A DNA stretch of 64,000 bases from Pseudomonas triclosanedens (GCF_026686735.1 NZ_CP113432.1:3585001-3649000); one strand, 5' to 3'; positions 36,625-46,202 are shown, numbered from the stretch's first letter. Numbers and translations: made by a program. The notes: generated by a model not told the origin, from the sequence alone.

Positions 36625-38568
36625 TTAAGCCCCCTCAAGTACCGCGGCGCTATCCACCAGCCGACGAACACTCAGCCGCACATCCTCGGGGATGGGCCGC
36701 ATGGCAATGGCTTCGGGCGCATCCTCATGGCGTTGGTAGTCGCCCATGATGACCCGGATGATCGCGGGCACGTTGGTCGGCGTGACCGCATCGATGGCCG
36801 CACGATCCCCCAGGTCGGGGTGTGGCTGGGTCAGCATGCGGTACAGGTCCCACGAATCCGCGTGCGGGCACTGGTTCATGAGCACCTGGGCCAGCTTGTG
36901 CTTGAGCGGCACCAGTTGCCAATCGGGAACCCGCTGCCCCCGGTTGCCCAGGCTGATGGACAGCAGCTTGCCGGCTTTCAGCTCGCGGTTGATCTGGTCC
37001 TTGGACTTGCCGGCCAGCTTGCCGAACAGCGGCACGGGCAGATTGTTCGGCGACTCGTAGATGGCCAGCATTTCCTCGCGCTCGCGCTGGATGGCGGACA
37101 CTTCCGGCTCCGGGGCATGCACCGGAGGCGGCGGCACCTGCGACAGCCGCTGGAAGGTGATCCCGCCGCTGTTCGGGGTCACGACGATGGGCGTGGCCAC
37201 CACAGGCGGCACACCAGCGACAGCGGGCTCGGCCACTGCGGGGACCGAGCCCACCGCTTCCTCCACTTCCGCCATCGCCGGCACCCCGTCGATGCGGATG
37301 GTCAGGTGCGCGCTCGCGGCTTCCACTTCGCCCTGTTCGAGCAGGTCGAGGCGATCAGCCCAATCCTGCATCATGCGGCGCCTCGGCTCCACGTACTTGG
37401 CGTGGTTGTAGGCCGAGCTGACCTTATTGGGGTCGGAGTGCGAAAGCTGTGCGTCCACCCAAATCTTCGGGTATCCGATCTCGTTGAGCGCGGTCGAGAT
37501 GGTGCCGCGGATGCCGTGGCCGGTCAGGCGTCCCTCATACCCCATGAGCTGCACAGCCTTGTTGAGGGTGTTCTCGCTGATGCGCTTCTTGAGTTCGCTG
37601 CGATGCGACAGCAGGTACTTCTGCGCCGGCCGCATCACGCCCAGGAGATAGCGCACGATCTCGATGGCCTGCAGGGACAGGGGCACGATGTAGGGCGGCA
37701 CGTCCTGCGGCCGCTTGCCAGCCTTGCGCATTTCGTCCTGGAGCTGCTTGACGACCTGCGGCGGGATGATCCACAAGCCGCGGTCGAGGTCGAATTGCTC
37801 AGGCTCGGCCAGCCGCAACTCGCCCGTGCGCACCCCCGTCAGGAACAGCAGACGGACACCAAGCTGGGTCTGCCAGCCGCGGGGGTTGTAAAGCCGGAGC
37901 TTCTGAAGGAACTCGGGTAGCTCGGGAAGGTGCAGGTAGGGGTTGTGCGCCACCGGAGGCTTGGGTTCGGCCACAACGTCCAGGTCCGCGGCCGGGTTGA
38001 CTTCCAGCCCCTCGGCGATGACCAGGGCATAGCGGAACATCTGGTTGAACCAAGTGCGGACCTTCTCGGCGGTAGTGAACGCCTTGCGCTTCTCAATCGC
38101 CGCCACGACGCCTACGAGTTGGGGCCGGCGAATGTCGTAGATCGACATCTTCCCCAAGGTTGGCAGCACGTCTTTATCGAAGATGCGCAGAATCTGCGAA
38201 AGCGTGCTTTGACGGCCTTCTTTGAGTTCCTTGCGGCGATGCTCGACCCAGGCATCGAAGACGTTCTTGAAGGTGTATTCGCCTGCCAGCTTGGCCGCGT
38301 GCCGGCGCTGGTCGCGTTCGATTTGGGGATCGATCCCCCTGGCGAGCAGGGCTTGGGCCTTGTCCCGCTCGGCGCGGGCCTCCCGCAGGCTGAGGGCGGG
38401 ATAGCTGCCCACGGACATGCGCTTTTGCTTGCCCAGCCAAGAATAGCGGAAGATCCATGACTTGCCGCCTGCAGCAGAGACCATCAGGTTCAGGCAGTCG
38501 TTGTCGTAGAGGGTGTAGCGCTTGCCGGTGGTCTTGGCCTGCCGGACGATCAGATCAGAGAGTGCCAT
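36625..38568 (-). CDS. int: ICE integrase, P4-type tyrosine recombinase with antitoxin-like C-terminus
   Basis: A protein of 647 residues. The ATG at 38568 follows TAGGAG. Residues 1-100 are the DUF4102-type arm-binding domain, and 100-405 hold the core-binding and catalytic domains with R247, H351-x-x-R354, H377 and Y387. A proline-rich linker (about 440-490) joins a further module (about 490-612) with NLPVPLFGKLAGKS, RGQRVPDWQL and DAVT. This module is homologous to the C-terminal half of the antitoxin at 12690-13316. The gene lies 225 bp from the tRNA-Gly attachment site. Confidence 0.93.
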   Translation of the reverse strand: MALSDLIVRQAKTTGKRYTLYDNDCLNLMVSAAGGKSWIFRYSWLGKQKRMSVGSYPALSLREARAERDKAQALLARGIDPQIERDQRRHAAKLAGEYTFKNVFDAWVEHRRKELKEGRQSTLSQILRIFDKDVLPTLGKMSIYDIRRPQLVGVVAAIEKRKAFTTAEKVRTWFNQMFRYALVIAEGLEVNPAADLDVVAEPKPPVAHNPYLHLPELPEFLQKLRLYNPRGWQTQLGVRLLFLTGVRTGELRLAEPEQFDLDRGLWIIPPQVVKQLQDEMRKAGKRPQDVPPYIVPLSLQAIEIVRYLLGVMRPAQKYLLSHRSELKKRISENTLNKAVQLMGYEGRLTGHGIRGTISTALNEIGYPKIWVDAQLSHSDPNKVSSAYNHAKYVEPRRRMMQDWADRLDLLEQGEVEAASAHLTIRIDGVPAMAEVEEAVGSVPAVAEPAVAGVPPVVATPIVVTPNSGGITFQRLSQVPPPPVHAPEPEVSAIQREREEMLAIYESPNNLPVPLFGKLAGKSKDQINRELKAGKLLSISLGNRGQRVPDWQLVPLKHKLAQVLMNQCPHADSWDLYRMLTQPHPDLGDRAAIDAVTPTNVPAIIRVIMGDYQRHEDAPEAIAMRPIPEDVRLSVRRLVDSAAVLEGA

Positions 38569-38730
38569 TTCGAGGCTCCTAAGTGATGACTTAGGCCTAT
38601 GCTCGTCATGGTTCCCGCTCAGTCCCAGCAACTATCCGGAAGCCGCTTCACCCGTATTCCTGTGCCTAGATTGGCGCCTAAAAAAGGCTGGCTGCGGGTG
38701 GATTTCCGTGGCGCTCGCTGGAATGAAAAA

Positions 38731-38746
38731 AGGGCCTTTCGGCCCT
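38731..38746 (-). terminator. Terminator downstream of tRNA-Gly
   Basis: AGGGCC/GGCCCT with a TTTC loop, followed on the minus strand by TTTTTTC. It lies about 50 bp beyond the tRNA-Gly 3' end, on the ICE side of the junction, so the ICE supplies a terminator for the tRNA transcript. Confidence 0.8.
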
Positions 38747-38793
38747 CTTTTCAACGACTTACAGACGTCAGTAGAAGTCTGTAGATCATAACT

Positions 38794-38869
<76 letters not shown>

Positions 38870-38934
38870 GTCGTGTTGACGGGCGCCATTCTATCGTTTC
38901 GAAAAGCCCTGTCAACTCCTTGATTCAAAAAAAC

Positions 38935-39495
38935 TTATTTCTCTTTCGGGGTAGTACTGAGGTGCGGCCAGGCGGCAAGGAGATAGTGCACCATCGACCA
39001 CAATGTCAGAGCTGCCGAAATGATCAACAGCGCATAACCCAACAATACCCAGAAAGTCATCAGCGACGGATTGGCCAGCAGAATGACCAGGGCCAGCATT
39101 TGCGCCGCGGTTTTCCACTTGCCCAGGCTGGAGACCGCTACGTGCGCCCTCGCCCCCAGTTCAGCCATCCATTCGCGTAAAGCCGATACGACAATCTCCC
39201 GGCCAATGATGATGACTGCCGGCAAAGTCAGCCAGAGATTTGCGTGCTCTTCCACCAGAAGTACCAGTGCCGTAGCCACCATTAGCTTGTCAGCCACCGG
39301 ATCAAGGAAGGCACCGAATGGCGTGCTTTGCCCCAGTCTGCGTGCCAGGTAGCCGTCCAGCCAGTCGGTTGCCGCAGCGAGTGCAAACACCGCGCTAGCG
39401 GCCAGGTGGCTGCCGGAGAACGGGAGATAGAACAGCAGGATGAAGATCGGGATGAGCAGAACGCGGAGCAGTGTAAGCAGGTTCGGGATATTCAT
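38935..39495 (-). CDS. pgsA: CDP-diacylglycerol-glycerol-3-phosphate 3-phosphatidyltransferase
   Basis: A protein of 186 residues, the inner-membrane enzyme that makes phosphatidylglycerol phosphate. The CDP-alcohol phosphotransferase motif is DGYLAR followed by G and LDPVADK. It starts [18 protein letters not shown] and has about four membrane segments. It forms the usual cluster with uvrC and gacA upstream on the same strand. Confidence 0.95.
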   Translation of the reverse strand: MNIPNLLTLLRVLLIPIFILLFYLPFSGSHLAASAVFALAAATDWLDGYLARRLGQSTPFGAFLDPVADKLMVATALVLLVEEHANLWLTLPAVIIIGREIVVSALREWMAELGARAHVAVSSLGKWKTAAQMLALVILLANPSLMTFWVLLGYALLIISAALTLWSMVHYLLAAWPHLSTTPKEK

Positions 39496-39528
39496 CGGGT
39501 CGGAAGGTCTGCGAGTTGAGCCGGCATT

Positions 39529-41355
39529 CTACTCGCTGTGCAGAACGGCATAAATCTGCTCAGCCAGCTTTTTGCTGATACCGGGGGCTTTGGCAATCTC
39601 ATCGATACTGGCGCGCGACAATTCCTGCAACCCACCGAAATGCTTGAGCAGATCACGGCGCCGCTTCGGCCCTACTCCGGGAACGTCCTCGAGTGTCGAG
39701 GTACGGCGCGCCTTTCCGCGACGCGCACGATGACCGGTGATGGCAAAGCGGTGGGCCTCATCGCGGATCTGCTGGATGAGATGTAATGCCGGCGAGTCCG
39801 CCGGCAGGGTAAATTCGTGGTCAGCGTCGTTCAGGTAAAGCGTTTCCAGCCCGGGCTTGCGAGTCACTCCCTTGGCAACGCCGAGCAACGTCAGACCGAC
39901 TACCGCCAGCTCTTGAAGCACATCCTGTGCCATCGCCAACTGCCCCTTGCCACCATCGACGAGAAGGATGTCCGGCATCTTGCCCTCTCCTTCCTTCAGC
40001 CGACTGAAGCGCCGGGTAAGGGCCTGGTGCATTGCGGCATAGTCATCACCCGCCGTCACACTCTCGATGTTGAAGCGCCGATAATCTGACTTCAAAGCGC
40101 CCTCAGGCCCGAAGACTACACAGGAAGCGACGGTAGCCTCACCACTCGAATGACTGATATCGAAGCATTCCAGACGTTGCGGCGGCTCGGCGAGATCAAG
40201 CACTTCCCCTAACGCATCGAAGCGCGCCGCCATGTGCTGGCGATTCGCGAGCCGCGCCGCAAGAGCCTGCTCGGCGTTGGTCACAGCCAGTTGTTGCCAG
40301 CGCGCACGGGTAGAGCGCACGCGATGACTGATATCGAGCGTCTTTCCACGAGACGCTTCGACCGCAGCTACCAGCACCGGAAAATCTTCATGCACGGCAT
40401 TGACGATCAGCTCGGATGGCAGGTCGCGCTCCTGATGACTGAGGTAGTACTGGCCAAGAAATGCCAGCAGCACATCGCCAACCTCTTCCTCGATCGCCAC
40501 CTGCGGAAAGAAATTCTTGCTCCCCAGTACACGCCCGCCGCGCACGCTGATCAGATGCACACAAGCACCACCAGGCGTGACGATGGCCGCAATGACATCC
40601 ACGTCGCCGCTTCCACCCTCCATGCTCTGCTGGTCCTGCACTCGGCGCAGGATGGCCACCTGATCGCGCAACTCGGCCGCCTTTTCAAAGTCGAGCCGCA
40701 TCGCCGCCTGCTCCATGCTGGTGGAAAGTTCTTCCGCCAGCGCATTGCTGCGGCCCTCGAGGAACATCGTCGAGTGGCGCACATCCTCGGCGTACTCATC
40801 CTCGCTCACCAGGCCAACGCATGGCGCCTTGCAGCGCTTGATCTGGTACTGCAGACAAGGACGCGTCCGATTGCGGAAGTAGCTGTCCTCGCATTGACGC
40901 ACAAAAAATGCCTTCTGCAGCAATGCAAGGCTCTCGCGAATGGCGCCGGCGCTCGGATAAGGCCCGAAGTAGCGGCCCTTCTGCTTCTTGGCGCCACGGT
41001 GAATCGAGAGCCTGGGGAATTGATCCTCGCTGGAGAGAAATACGTAGGGATAGGATTTGTCGTCACGCAGCAGAATGTTGTACGGCGGACGCCATTCCTT
41101 GATCAGCGTCTGCTCCAGCAGCAGCGCCTCGGTCTCATTCGCCGTGATGGTGGTCTCGACCTGAGCGATTCGCGCAACCAGTGCGGCTGTCTTCGGCGCC
41201 AGGCCGGACTTGCGAAAATAGCTGGAAAGACGCTTCTTGAGGTCCTTAGCCTTGCCGACATAGAGCAGCTTGGCGTCCGCATCGAACATGCGATAGACAC
41301 CTGGTCGCCCGCTGCAGGTGGCCAGAAAAGCCGCCGAATCGAATACCACGGCCAT
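39529..41355 (-). CDS. uvrC: Excinuclease ABC subunit C
   Basis: A protein of 608 residues making the dual incision in nucleotide excision repair. It has an N-terminal GIY-YIG domain ([20 protein letters not shown]), a UVR motif ([14 protein letters not shown]), the RNase H-like endonuclease domain ([24 protein letters not shown]) and C-terminal helix-hairpin-helix motifs ([13 protein letters not shown]). It lies 2 bp after gacA, the standard Pseudomonas operon. Confidence 0.97.
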   Translation of the reverse strand: MAVVFDSAAFLATCSGRPGVYRMFDADAKLLYVGKAKDLKKRLSSYFRKSGLAPKTAALVARIAQVETTITANETEALLLEQTLIKEWRPPYNILLRDDKSYPYVFLSSEDQFPRLSIHRGAKKQKGRYFGPYPSAGAIRESLALLQKAFFVRQCEDSYFRNRTRPCLQYQIKRCKAPCVGLVSEDEYAEDVRHSTMFLEGRSNALAEELSTSMEQAAMRLDFEKAAELRDQVAILRRVQDQQSMEGGSGDVDVIAAIVTPGGACVHLISVRGGRVLGSKNFFPQVAIEEEVGDVLLAFLGQYYLSHQERDLPSELIVNAVHEDFPVLVAAVEASRGKTLDISHRVRSTRARWQQLAVTNAEQALAARLANRQHMAARFDALGEVLDLAEPPQRLECFDISHSSGEATVASCVVFGPEGALKSDYRRFNIESVTAGDDYAAMHQALTRRFSRLKEGEGKMPDILLVDGGKGQLAMAQDVLQELAVVGLTLLGVAKGVTRKPGLETLYLNDADHEFTLPADSPALHLIQQIRDEAHRFAITGHRARRGKARRTSTLEDVPGVGPKRRRDLLKHFGGLQELSRASIDEIAKAPGISKKLAEQIYAVLHSE

Positions 41356-41357
41356 CT

Positions 41358-42002
41358 TCAGTTGTTGGTATCGACCATGCCGTGCCGAACGGCCAGCAGC
41401 GCCAACTCCACATCGCTGGCAATCGAGAGTTTCTCGAATATGCGGTAACGGTAGGTATTGACGGTCTTGGGCGACAGACAGAGCTTGTCCGAGATGCTCT
41501 GGACCTTATGGCAGTTGGCGATCATCAGGGCGATCTGGATTTCGCGCTCGGACAGGGCATCGAAGGGAGAGGCGTTCCGTTCCGGCTCGAAGGATTTCAA
41601 CGCCAGGCTCTGGGCGATCTGCGGGCTGATGTAACGCTGCCCCGCAAATACCTGACGAATCGCCTGGACCATTTCCTCGAGCGCCGCCCCCTTGGTGAGG
41701 TATCCAGCAGCGCCGGCCTGCATCAGACGGGTAGGAAAGGGATCTTCTTCGCAAACTGTCACGACCACCACCCGCACATCCGGCTGGCTGCGCAGGAGCT
41801 TGCGGGTCGCTTCGAGGCCGCCGATACCAGGCATCTTCACATCCATCAGCACCACATCCGGCTTGAGCTCCCGGGCCAATTGCAGCCCACGCTCACCGGA
41901 GTCGGCCTGACCAACGACCTGCAGGCCATCAATGTCGGCCAGCATGCGGGTAATTCCGGTGCGCACCAGATCGTGATCATCGACCACCAGCACCTTGATC
42001 AC
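41358..42002 (-). CDS. gacA: Response regulator GacA
   Basis: A protein of 214 residues, the output regulator of the GacS/GacA system that drives the small RNAs of the Rsm pathway. The GTG at 42002 (giving [16 protein letters not shown]) is chosen because it gives the length and N-terminus usual for Pseudomonas GacA; the frame runs upstream to 42083. The receiver domain has the phosphoacceptor D in [10 protein letters not shown] and the lysine in YLTKGA. The C-terminal LuxR-type helix-turn-helix ([21 protein letters not shown] region) is intact. Confidence 0.96.
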   Translation of the reverse strand: MIKVLVVDDHDLVRTGITRMLADIDGLQVVGQADSGERGLQLARELKPDVVLMDVKMPGIGGLEATRKLLRSQPDVRVVVVTVCEEDPFPTRLMQAGAAGYLTKGAALEEMVQAIRQVFAGQRYISPQIAQSLALKSFEPERNASPFDALSEREIQIALMIANCHKVQSISDKLCLSPKTVNTYRYRIFEKLSIASDVELALLAVRHGMVDTNN

Positions 42003-42440
42003 ACAGCACCCCTTTGCACAGAAATGGAATTGTGAAGATCCAGCGAGAGCTTCTATAAGTTCGCGCACCTTAACAGAAAGCACCGTATCGACCTAGCTTG
42101 GTGCAGGCTCGTCAAAATGCAAGCGCCAGAGAACCGCAACCAATGCCCCGGCGAATGCTGACAGATACTCAGCAATGCGTCTAGGACGGCACTTTCGACA
42201 AAAACCAGAGCCTTAGAGAGATCAAATGCCCGTGCCGTTCGAAGATGATTTTCTCCTATCCGCTGTCGCGTTGGATCACACCGGCACTGCCGTTCTCGGA
42301 CCGCACTGGAAGTACAAGGTTGGCATTGCTCATACAAGGTCTCATTGACCGGGCACAATTTCGTCTTGAGGCGAAGGCGGCGCGATTTGATCTGGTTCTC
42401 ATTGCTGCAAACCGAGATCTCCTCGCAATGCCGCCTGATG
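42003..42440. other. Gene-free region upstream of gacA
   Basis: About 440 bp with only short open frames that show no motif. It must include the gacA promoter. Nothing else is recognised; degraded chromosomal or island sequence is possible. Confidence 0.45.
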
Positions 42441-42758
42441 CTAAACGGCGACCACTCTCAGCATTCGAATGAGCCAGAGCAGCAGAAGAAGCGCAGGGTA
42501 ATACAGCACCATGCCGGCGAGGCAGATCAACGCCAAGGACAATCGGGGCCAGGAAGTCGCATAGGAGTCCTGAATCCAGAAGTCTGCCGCCAGATAAAGC
42601 GGGAAGATGATTGGGAAAGCCACCAACCCCAGCGACCAATACGGGCCGGACGCTGAAGTGATGTAGTTGCTGACGAACCAACTACTGACATACCAGAAGC
42701 CTATCCACGCCACTGCGAATATCAGAGCCCTGACCAGCACAGCCAATCCCTCTTCCAT
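42441..42758 (-). CDS. Small inner-membrane protein, unknown function
   Basis: A protein of 105 residues from the ATG at 42758 (MEEGLAVLVRALIF). It has three hydrophobic segments (ALIFAVAWIGFWYVSSWF, YWSLGLVAFPIIFPLYLAA, LALICLAGMVLYYPALLLLLW). No strong ribosome site is visible. No family is recognised; it is probably a resident chromosomal gene lying between gacA and the tRNA-Ser. Confidence 0.55.
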   Translation of the reverse strand: MEEGLAVLVRALIFAVAWIGFWYVSSWFVSNYITSASGPYWSLGLVAFPIIFPLYLAADFWIQDSYATSWPRLSLALICLAGMVLYYPALLLLLWLIRMLRVVAV

Positions 42759-42908
42759 GATATGGAGTTGAGCAGTATGGCAGCGAATTGCCCGTCTGCT
42801 ATCTGCCACCCTGGAGAAGAACACGCAATTCCGAGAGAAAGGATCAGGCCTGGCACAAGCGGACCGCAGTGCCGCAGGAGGCACGAAGGACAGCTATCCG
42901 AAATGAAA

Positions 42909-42932
42909 AAGGCCCTGAAAAATCAGGGCCTT
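42909..42932 (-). terminator. Terminator of the tRNA-Ser transcript
   Basis: A 10-bp perfect stem AAGGCCCTGA/TCAGGGCCTT with a four-base loop, followed by TTTTTC when read on the minus strand. It lies just beyond the tRNA-Ser 3' fragment. Confidence 0.85.
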
Positions 42933-42937
42933 GAATA

Positions 42938-42993
42938 TGGCGGAAGCGGTGAGATTCGAACTCACGGAGCTGTTACACTCGACGGTTTTCAAG
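42938..42993 (-). pseudogene. 3' half of tRNA-Ser(UGA), prophage attachment junction
   Basis: Read on the minus strand this is a tRNA-Ser from the anticodon loop (CTTGAAA, anticodon TGA) through the long variable arm, T-arm (GTTCGAATC), acceptor CGCTTCC and CCA. The expected 5' half (GGAAGCG...) is missing; the sequence changes at 42994. This is what remains of the host 3' end after a phage integrates into a tRNA; the restored tRNA should be at the other prophage end, outside the window. Confidence 0.85.
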
Positions 42994-43038
42994 TCTACCG
43001 AGAAATGCCCAGTTTTCGCGGCCTGCGCTCGATTTTAG

Positions 43039-43111
43039 TTTCCGTATCATCAAGATAAACAGATGACGTACAAGCCGCGCCCTACGCGGCCATCGGCTCT
43101 CGATACGGAAA
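43039..43111. repeat. Inverted repeat at the prophage edge
   Basis: TTTCCGTATC (43039-43048) and its exact complement GATACGGAAA (43102-43111) lie 53 bp apart, and a related TTTTCCGTAC follows near 43165. They lie between the att core and the first phage gene, where integrase or excisionase arm sites would be expected. Confidence 0.5.
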
Positions 43112-43190
43112 CGGTTTTCGTCCCTCCTCGCCCGTTCTGGGCAATCAAAATCCCCATGACCTACCTTTTCCGTACAGCAGGAGAACTCCT

Positions 43191-43880
43191 ATGTGCGGCC
43201 GATACGTGACACCTGAAGAAGCGGCGATGGAGCGGTACTGGCATATCGGCAGGCACAACAGTGGGCGCTGGGTTGATCGCGTCTACAACGTAGCGCCGAC
43301 CAGCCAGGTGCCGGCGGTGGTCCTGAATGAGGCGGGAGAACAGGAAGTTGTCGCGGCCCGCTGGGGGCTGATCCCGTTCTGGTGGAAAAAGCCGACGCCG
43401 CCAACGTTCTCGTTCAACGCACGGAGCGAAGAGGCGGCGACGAAGCCAATGTGGCGCCAAGCGATCCGCACACATCGGTGCCTGATGCCGGCCGCCGGCT
43501 GGTATGAGTGGAACGAGCAGGAGCCGGTGAAGAACAAGGCCGGCCGGACAGTCCACCAGCCCTACTACCACCACGCCATCGGCGACGGCGTACTGGCGAT
43601 CGCCGGGATCTGGTCGACCTGGTCGCCACCGGATGGCGAGCCGATCACATCGTGCGCGCTGCTGACGAAGGAGGCCGAGGGCCTAGTGGCGGTGATCCAC
43701 AACCGCATGCCGGTGATCCTGGCGCCGGAACAGTGGGCAGCCTGGCTGTCGCCGGAGACGTCGCTCGAACAGGCCTACGTCACCATTGCCCAGGCGCGCC
43801 GCGATTTCGAGGCCTACCGGGTCTCCACGGATGTCGGGAATACCCGCAACCAGGGCGCAGAGTTGATCGAGCCGATCTAG
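43191..43880 (+). CDS. SRAP-domain protein (YedK/HMCES family)
   Basis: A protein of 229 residues. The catalytic Cys2 directly follows the initiator Met (MCGRYVTPEE), and the other family residues are seen: N in RVYNVAPT, RWGLIPFW, NARSE, and the active-site E in GWYEW with H in VIHNRMPV. The family crosslinks to abasic sites in single-stranded DNA and protects them. It is the first gene at the prophage end and the only plus-strand gene there, with its own terminator. No LexA box is seen upstream. Confidence 0.93.
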   Translation: MCGRYVTPEEAAMERYWHIGRHNSGRWVDRVYNVAPTSQVPAVVLNEAGEQEVVAARWGLIPFWWKKPTPPTFSFNARSEEAATKPMWRQAIRTHRCLMPAAGWYEWNEQEPVKNKAGRTVHQPYYHHAIGDGVLAIAGIWSTWSPPDGEPITSCALLTKEAEGLVAVIHNRMPVILAPEQWAAWLSPETSLEQAYVTIAQARRDFEAYRVSTDVGNTRNQGAELIEPI

Positions 43881-44017
43881 CTCTATCAATCCTGTCAGCT
43901 AGTCATACCTTTCGTCAGGGATGTCAGGCCGATTCTGGAAAGACTGCCGAGGCAGACTAATTTAAAGGACGTAGCCGACGGATCGGCTCATCCACGATAT
44001 CCTTATAGCGAAGTCCT

Positions 44018-44047
44018 GAAGCCCCGCCCTACCCCAGGCGGGGCTTC
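44018..44047. terminator. Terminator between SRAP gene and lysis genes
   Basis: An 11-bp stem GAAGCCCCGCC/GGCGGGGCTTC with an 8-base loop, followed by TTGTTT on the plus strand. It lies between convergent genes. Confidence 0.75.
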
Positions 44048-44152
44048 TTGTTTGCGCCAGGCGCAACGGCTTACAATCAGAAGGCATATGCTTGCACGCA
44101 TCTGCACTCCTTTGAGGGTCGCCCTGGAACCTTGGTTCTTCGGCGGCCCTTT

Positions 44153-44413
44153 TTATTGGCAGGCCGCTACCGCTGCCCGCAATTGCTCCTCATACCCCAT
44201 CCGCTGCCGGCGCTCAGCCAGCAGCGCCCGCACTTTCGTCTGTAGGTCGTCGCTAGGATGCAGCGTTGCGGTAGCCCAGGATGGCACCGCAACCGTTGGC
44301 GCTCGGCACGGAATCACCACCGGCACCTCCACGCGCACCGTGCGCGGCTCTGGCGCGACCTGGCCCGCACATCCCGCCAGCGCGCCAACCAATCCCACCA
44401 GCAGCATCCTCAT
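44153..44413 (-). CDS. Rz1-like outer-membrane spanin
   Basis: A lipoprotein of 86 residues with lipobox LAGC (GALAGCAG) close to the N-terminus and a proline-containing mature part. Its start overlaps the end of the Rz-like gene. With Rz it forms the spanin that disrupts the outer membrane at lysis. Confidence 0.8.
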   Translation of the reverse strand: MRMLLVGLVGALAGCAGQVAPEPRTVRVEVPVVIPCRAPTVAVPSWATATLHPSDDLQTKVRALLAERRQRMGYEEQLRAAVAACQ

Positions 44414-44781
44414 AGCCCTAACTCCTGATCGATGATCGCCTCAGCCGCGGCGCACTGGTCTCCGCCTACTCGCTCCTGCTGCAGGCGCTGGGCGGCGGCA
44501 TAGTGCCGGTCGGCCTGCTGCTGGGCGGCTGCTACTGCTTGAGCGGCCTTCGCCTGACGCTGCTCGGCCTGGTTGGCCAACTGGGCGATGGCTGCGTTCT
44601 GGTCGCCCACCAGCGCCTCCAGGTTGTTACGGGCTGCCAGGCACTGGGTTCGTGCATCACTGGCGGCGTCGAGTTGCGGGCGGTAGTGCCCAGCAGCGAG
44701 CCAACCACCCAGGCCAGCGCCAGCGGCGAGCAGCAGCAGAATGGCCAGCACCAGGGCGATGAGTTTCCACCGCCCCGTCAC
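44410..44781 (-). CDS. Rz-like inner-membrane spanin
   Basis: A protein of 123 residues from a GTG at 44781 that overlaps the previous stop. It has an N-terminal membrane segment (LIALVLAILLLLAAGAGLGG) and a long alanine/glutamine-rich coiled coil (about residues 45-105). This is the standard i-spanin layout, paired with the Rz1-like gene. Confidence 0.82.
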   Translation of the reverse strand: MTGRWKLIALVLAILLLLAAGAGLGGWLAAGHYRPQLDAASDARTQCLAARNNLEALVGDQNAAIAQLANQAEQRQAKAAQAVAAAQQQADRHYAAAQRLQQERVGGDQCAAAEAIIDQELGL

Positions 44782-45293
44782 TAGGCCACCTCCAGCGCGG
44801 CGGCGTAGTTGCGTGACCATTTCGCGCGCAGGCCGGCACGCTGGGCGGCATCTCCGCGGGTATATGCGCCTGGCCGCCAGGTGCGCAGGTACAGATCCCA
44901 AGCACCGACTTCGTCGCCGAGCTCCGGCAGCCGCGCCGGGTCGGTGTACAGCAGCAGACGCGCCAGGCCGGCGGCGAGGATGTCGTCGTGCTCGATTGCT
45001 TTCCACACTTCAGGCGCGGCCGGGGCAATGCCGCGGACGACGCACAGGCCGGTTGCCCAATCACGAATGCTGTCGACGCGGTAGCGCAGCAGGCCAGTGA
45101 TCATGCCGCCACCCTGCTCTGCCTGCCAGAGCGACCTGGCCGGACCAGTCGGCCACTGTCTGCGGCGCTGCTCGGGGTCTTCCTGTCGCGTGATCGCCAG
45201 CAGCATGACTATCGCCTGAGGCGAGTCCATTTTCGCGGGCAGCAGCAACAGCGCCGGCTCGATGATCGAGCGGCGTACTTCTCGAAGATTCAT
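44781..45293 (-). CDS. Lysis-cassette protein of unknown function, endolysin candidate
   Basis: A protein of 170 residues directly upstream of the spanin genes and overlapping them. Segments such as MDSPQAIVMLLAITRQED and PARSLWQAEQGGG resemble the active-site surroundings of lysozyme-like phage enzymes, and the end AWDLYLRTWRPGAY is conserved in my recollection of similar Pseudomonas phage proteins. No signal peptide is seen. An endolysin role is inferred from position. Confidence 0.5.
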   Translation of the reverse strand: MNLREVRRSIIEPALLLLPAKMDSPQAIVMLLAITRQEDPEQRRRQWPTGPARSLWQAEQGGGMITGLLRYRVDSIRDWATGLCVVRGIAPAAPEVWKAIEHDDILAAGLARLLLYTDPARLPELGDEVGAWDLYLRTWRPGAYTRGDAAQRAGLRAKWSRNYAAALEVA

Positions 45294-45308
45294 AGGAGCT
45301 CCAGAAAC

Positions 45309-45332
45309 GAAAAACCCGCCAGGTGGCGGGTT
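45309..45332 (-). terminator. Terminator between tail fibre and lysis genes
   Basis: AACCCGCC/GGCGGGTT with a four-base loop, followed on the minus strand by TTTTTC. It separates the long structural operon from the lysis cassette. Confidence 0.82.
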
Positions 45333-45350
45333 GGTTGGTTGCAGCAGGCG

Positions 45351-46202
45351 TCAGGCGCGCGCTTCCAGTTCTCGGATGCGCAGCTCCATGCGCTGGATCA
45401 TCGCTACCAGGTCGGGGATGATCTTCGTGTCATCGCGGCCCTGGTAGACCGGTTGCTCCTCCGTGAACACCCACGCCGCACCCGCTGGGTAGTTGGTCAT
45501 ATCCGTCGGCTCTTCTATGCCCTCGGCCAACAGCGTGTAGTCCGGCATGCGGATGTTGCCTATCCGGCAAACTTCGTCCTTCTTGCCCGTCGCTGTCGAC
45601 GGGTCGACCATCTGGTTCCTGTGGGCGATAAATCCTTTACCTGGCGATCCATCGATTTTCCACGTCCAGGTGCATGGCTCGTACGCCATGATCCGCGCGG
45701 TTGCGGCCACAGGGTCCAACGGGCGCACTTCGTCCTTCAGGCGGTAGTCAGAGCTGGTGTTGTACGCCGTCGTGGTGGTCGTGATGCTGATGCTCCCCAC
45801 CTGGGATGCGGTGCCGGGGTTATGCCAGAACAGCACTACCGGGCCAGTGGTGCCGGAACCCAGGCCGAGGTTGCTACCGTTCGGGCTGTACTGATTCCAA
45901 CCGGCGGCGTTGAAATAGCGATACCCGGCAGCACGGTTCAGGATGGGGTTGGCGTTGCTGGTGCCGAACGTCTGATCACCATTGGATTCCAGGCGCATGC
46001 GCTCCACGCCGTTCACAACAAACGTCATCGGGTAGGCAGAACCGAACGCCTCGAGCGTGAACGCGCCACTATTGGCGAGAATGCGCCCGCCGGTCCCCCC
46101 GCTACCGGGCAGCACGAACGGATCACCCGGCTGGTACTCGGCCAGCGCCGTAACGGCCGATCCGGTGTACTGAAATCGGGCCGGAATGTAGCTATTCGCC
46201 AT
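45351..46202 (-). CDS. Tail fibre or spike with S74 intramolecular chaperone
   Basis: A protein of 283 residues. The N-terminal half is rich in G, S and N (fibre-like). The C-terminal domain from TSSDYRLKDEVRPLD is the peptidase S74 autocleaving chaperone (S-D-x-R-x-K motif, catalytic serine in TSSD). It ends in a coiled coil (MIQRMELRIRELEAR). It likely trimerises and binds the host receptor. Confidence 0.85.
   Translation of the reverse strand: MANSYIPARFQYTGSAVTALAEYQPGDPFVLPGSGGTGGRILANSGAFTLEAFGSAYPMTFVVNGVERMRLESNGDQTFGTSNANPILNRAAGYRYFNAAGWNQYSPNGSNLGLGSGTTGPVVLFWHNPGTASQVGSISITTTTTAYNTSSDYRLKDEVRPLDPVAATARIMAYEPCTWTWKIDGSPGKGFIAHRNQMVDPSTATGKKDEVCRIGNIRMPDYTLLAEGIEEPTDMTNYPAGAAWVFTEEQPVYQGRDDTKIIPDLVAMIQRMELRIRELEARA

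Noticed and set aside
43100..43190. LexA (SOS) box for the SRAP gene
   Set aside because: No CTGT-N8-ACAG match is present upstream of the start.
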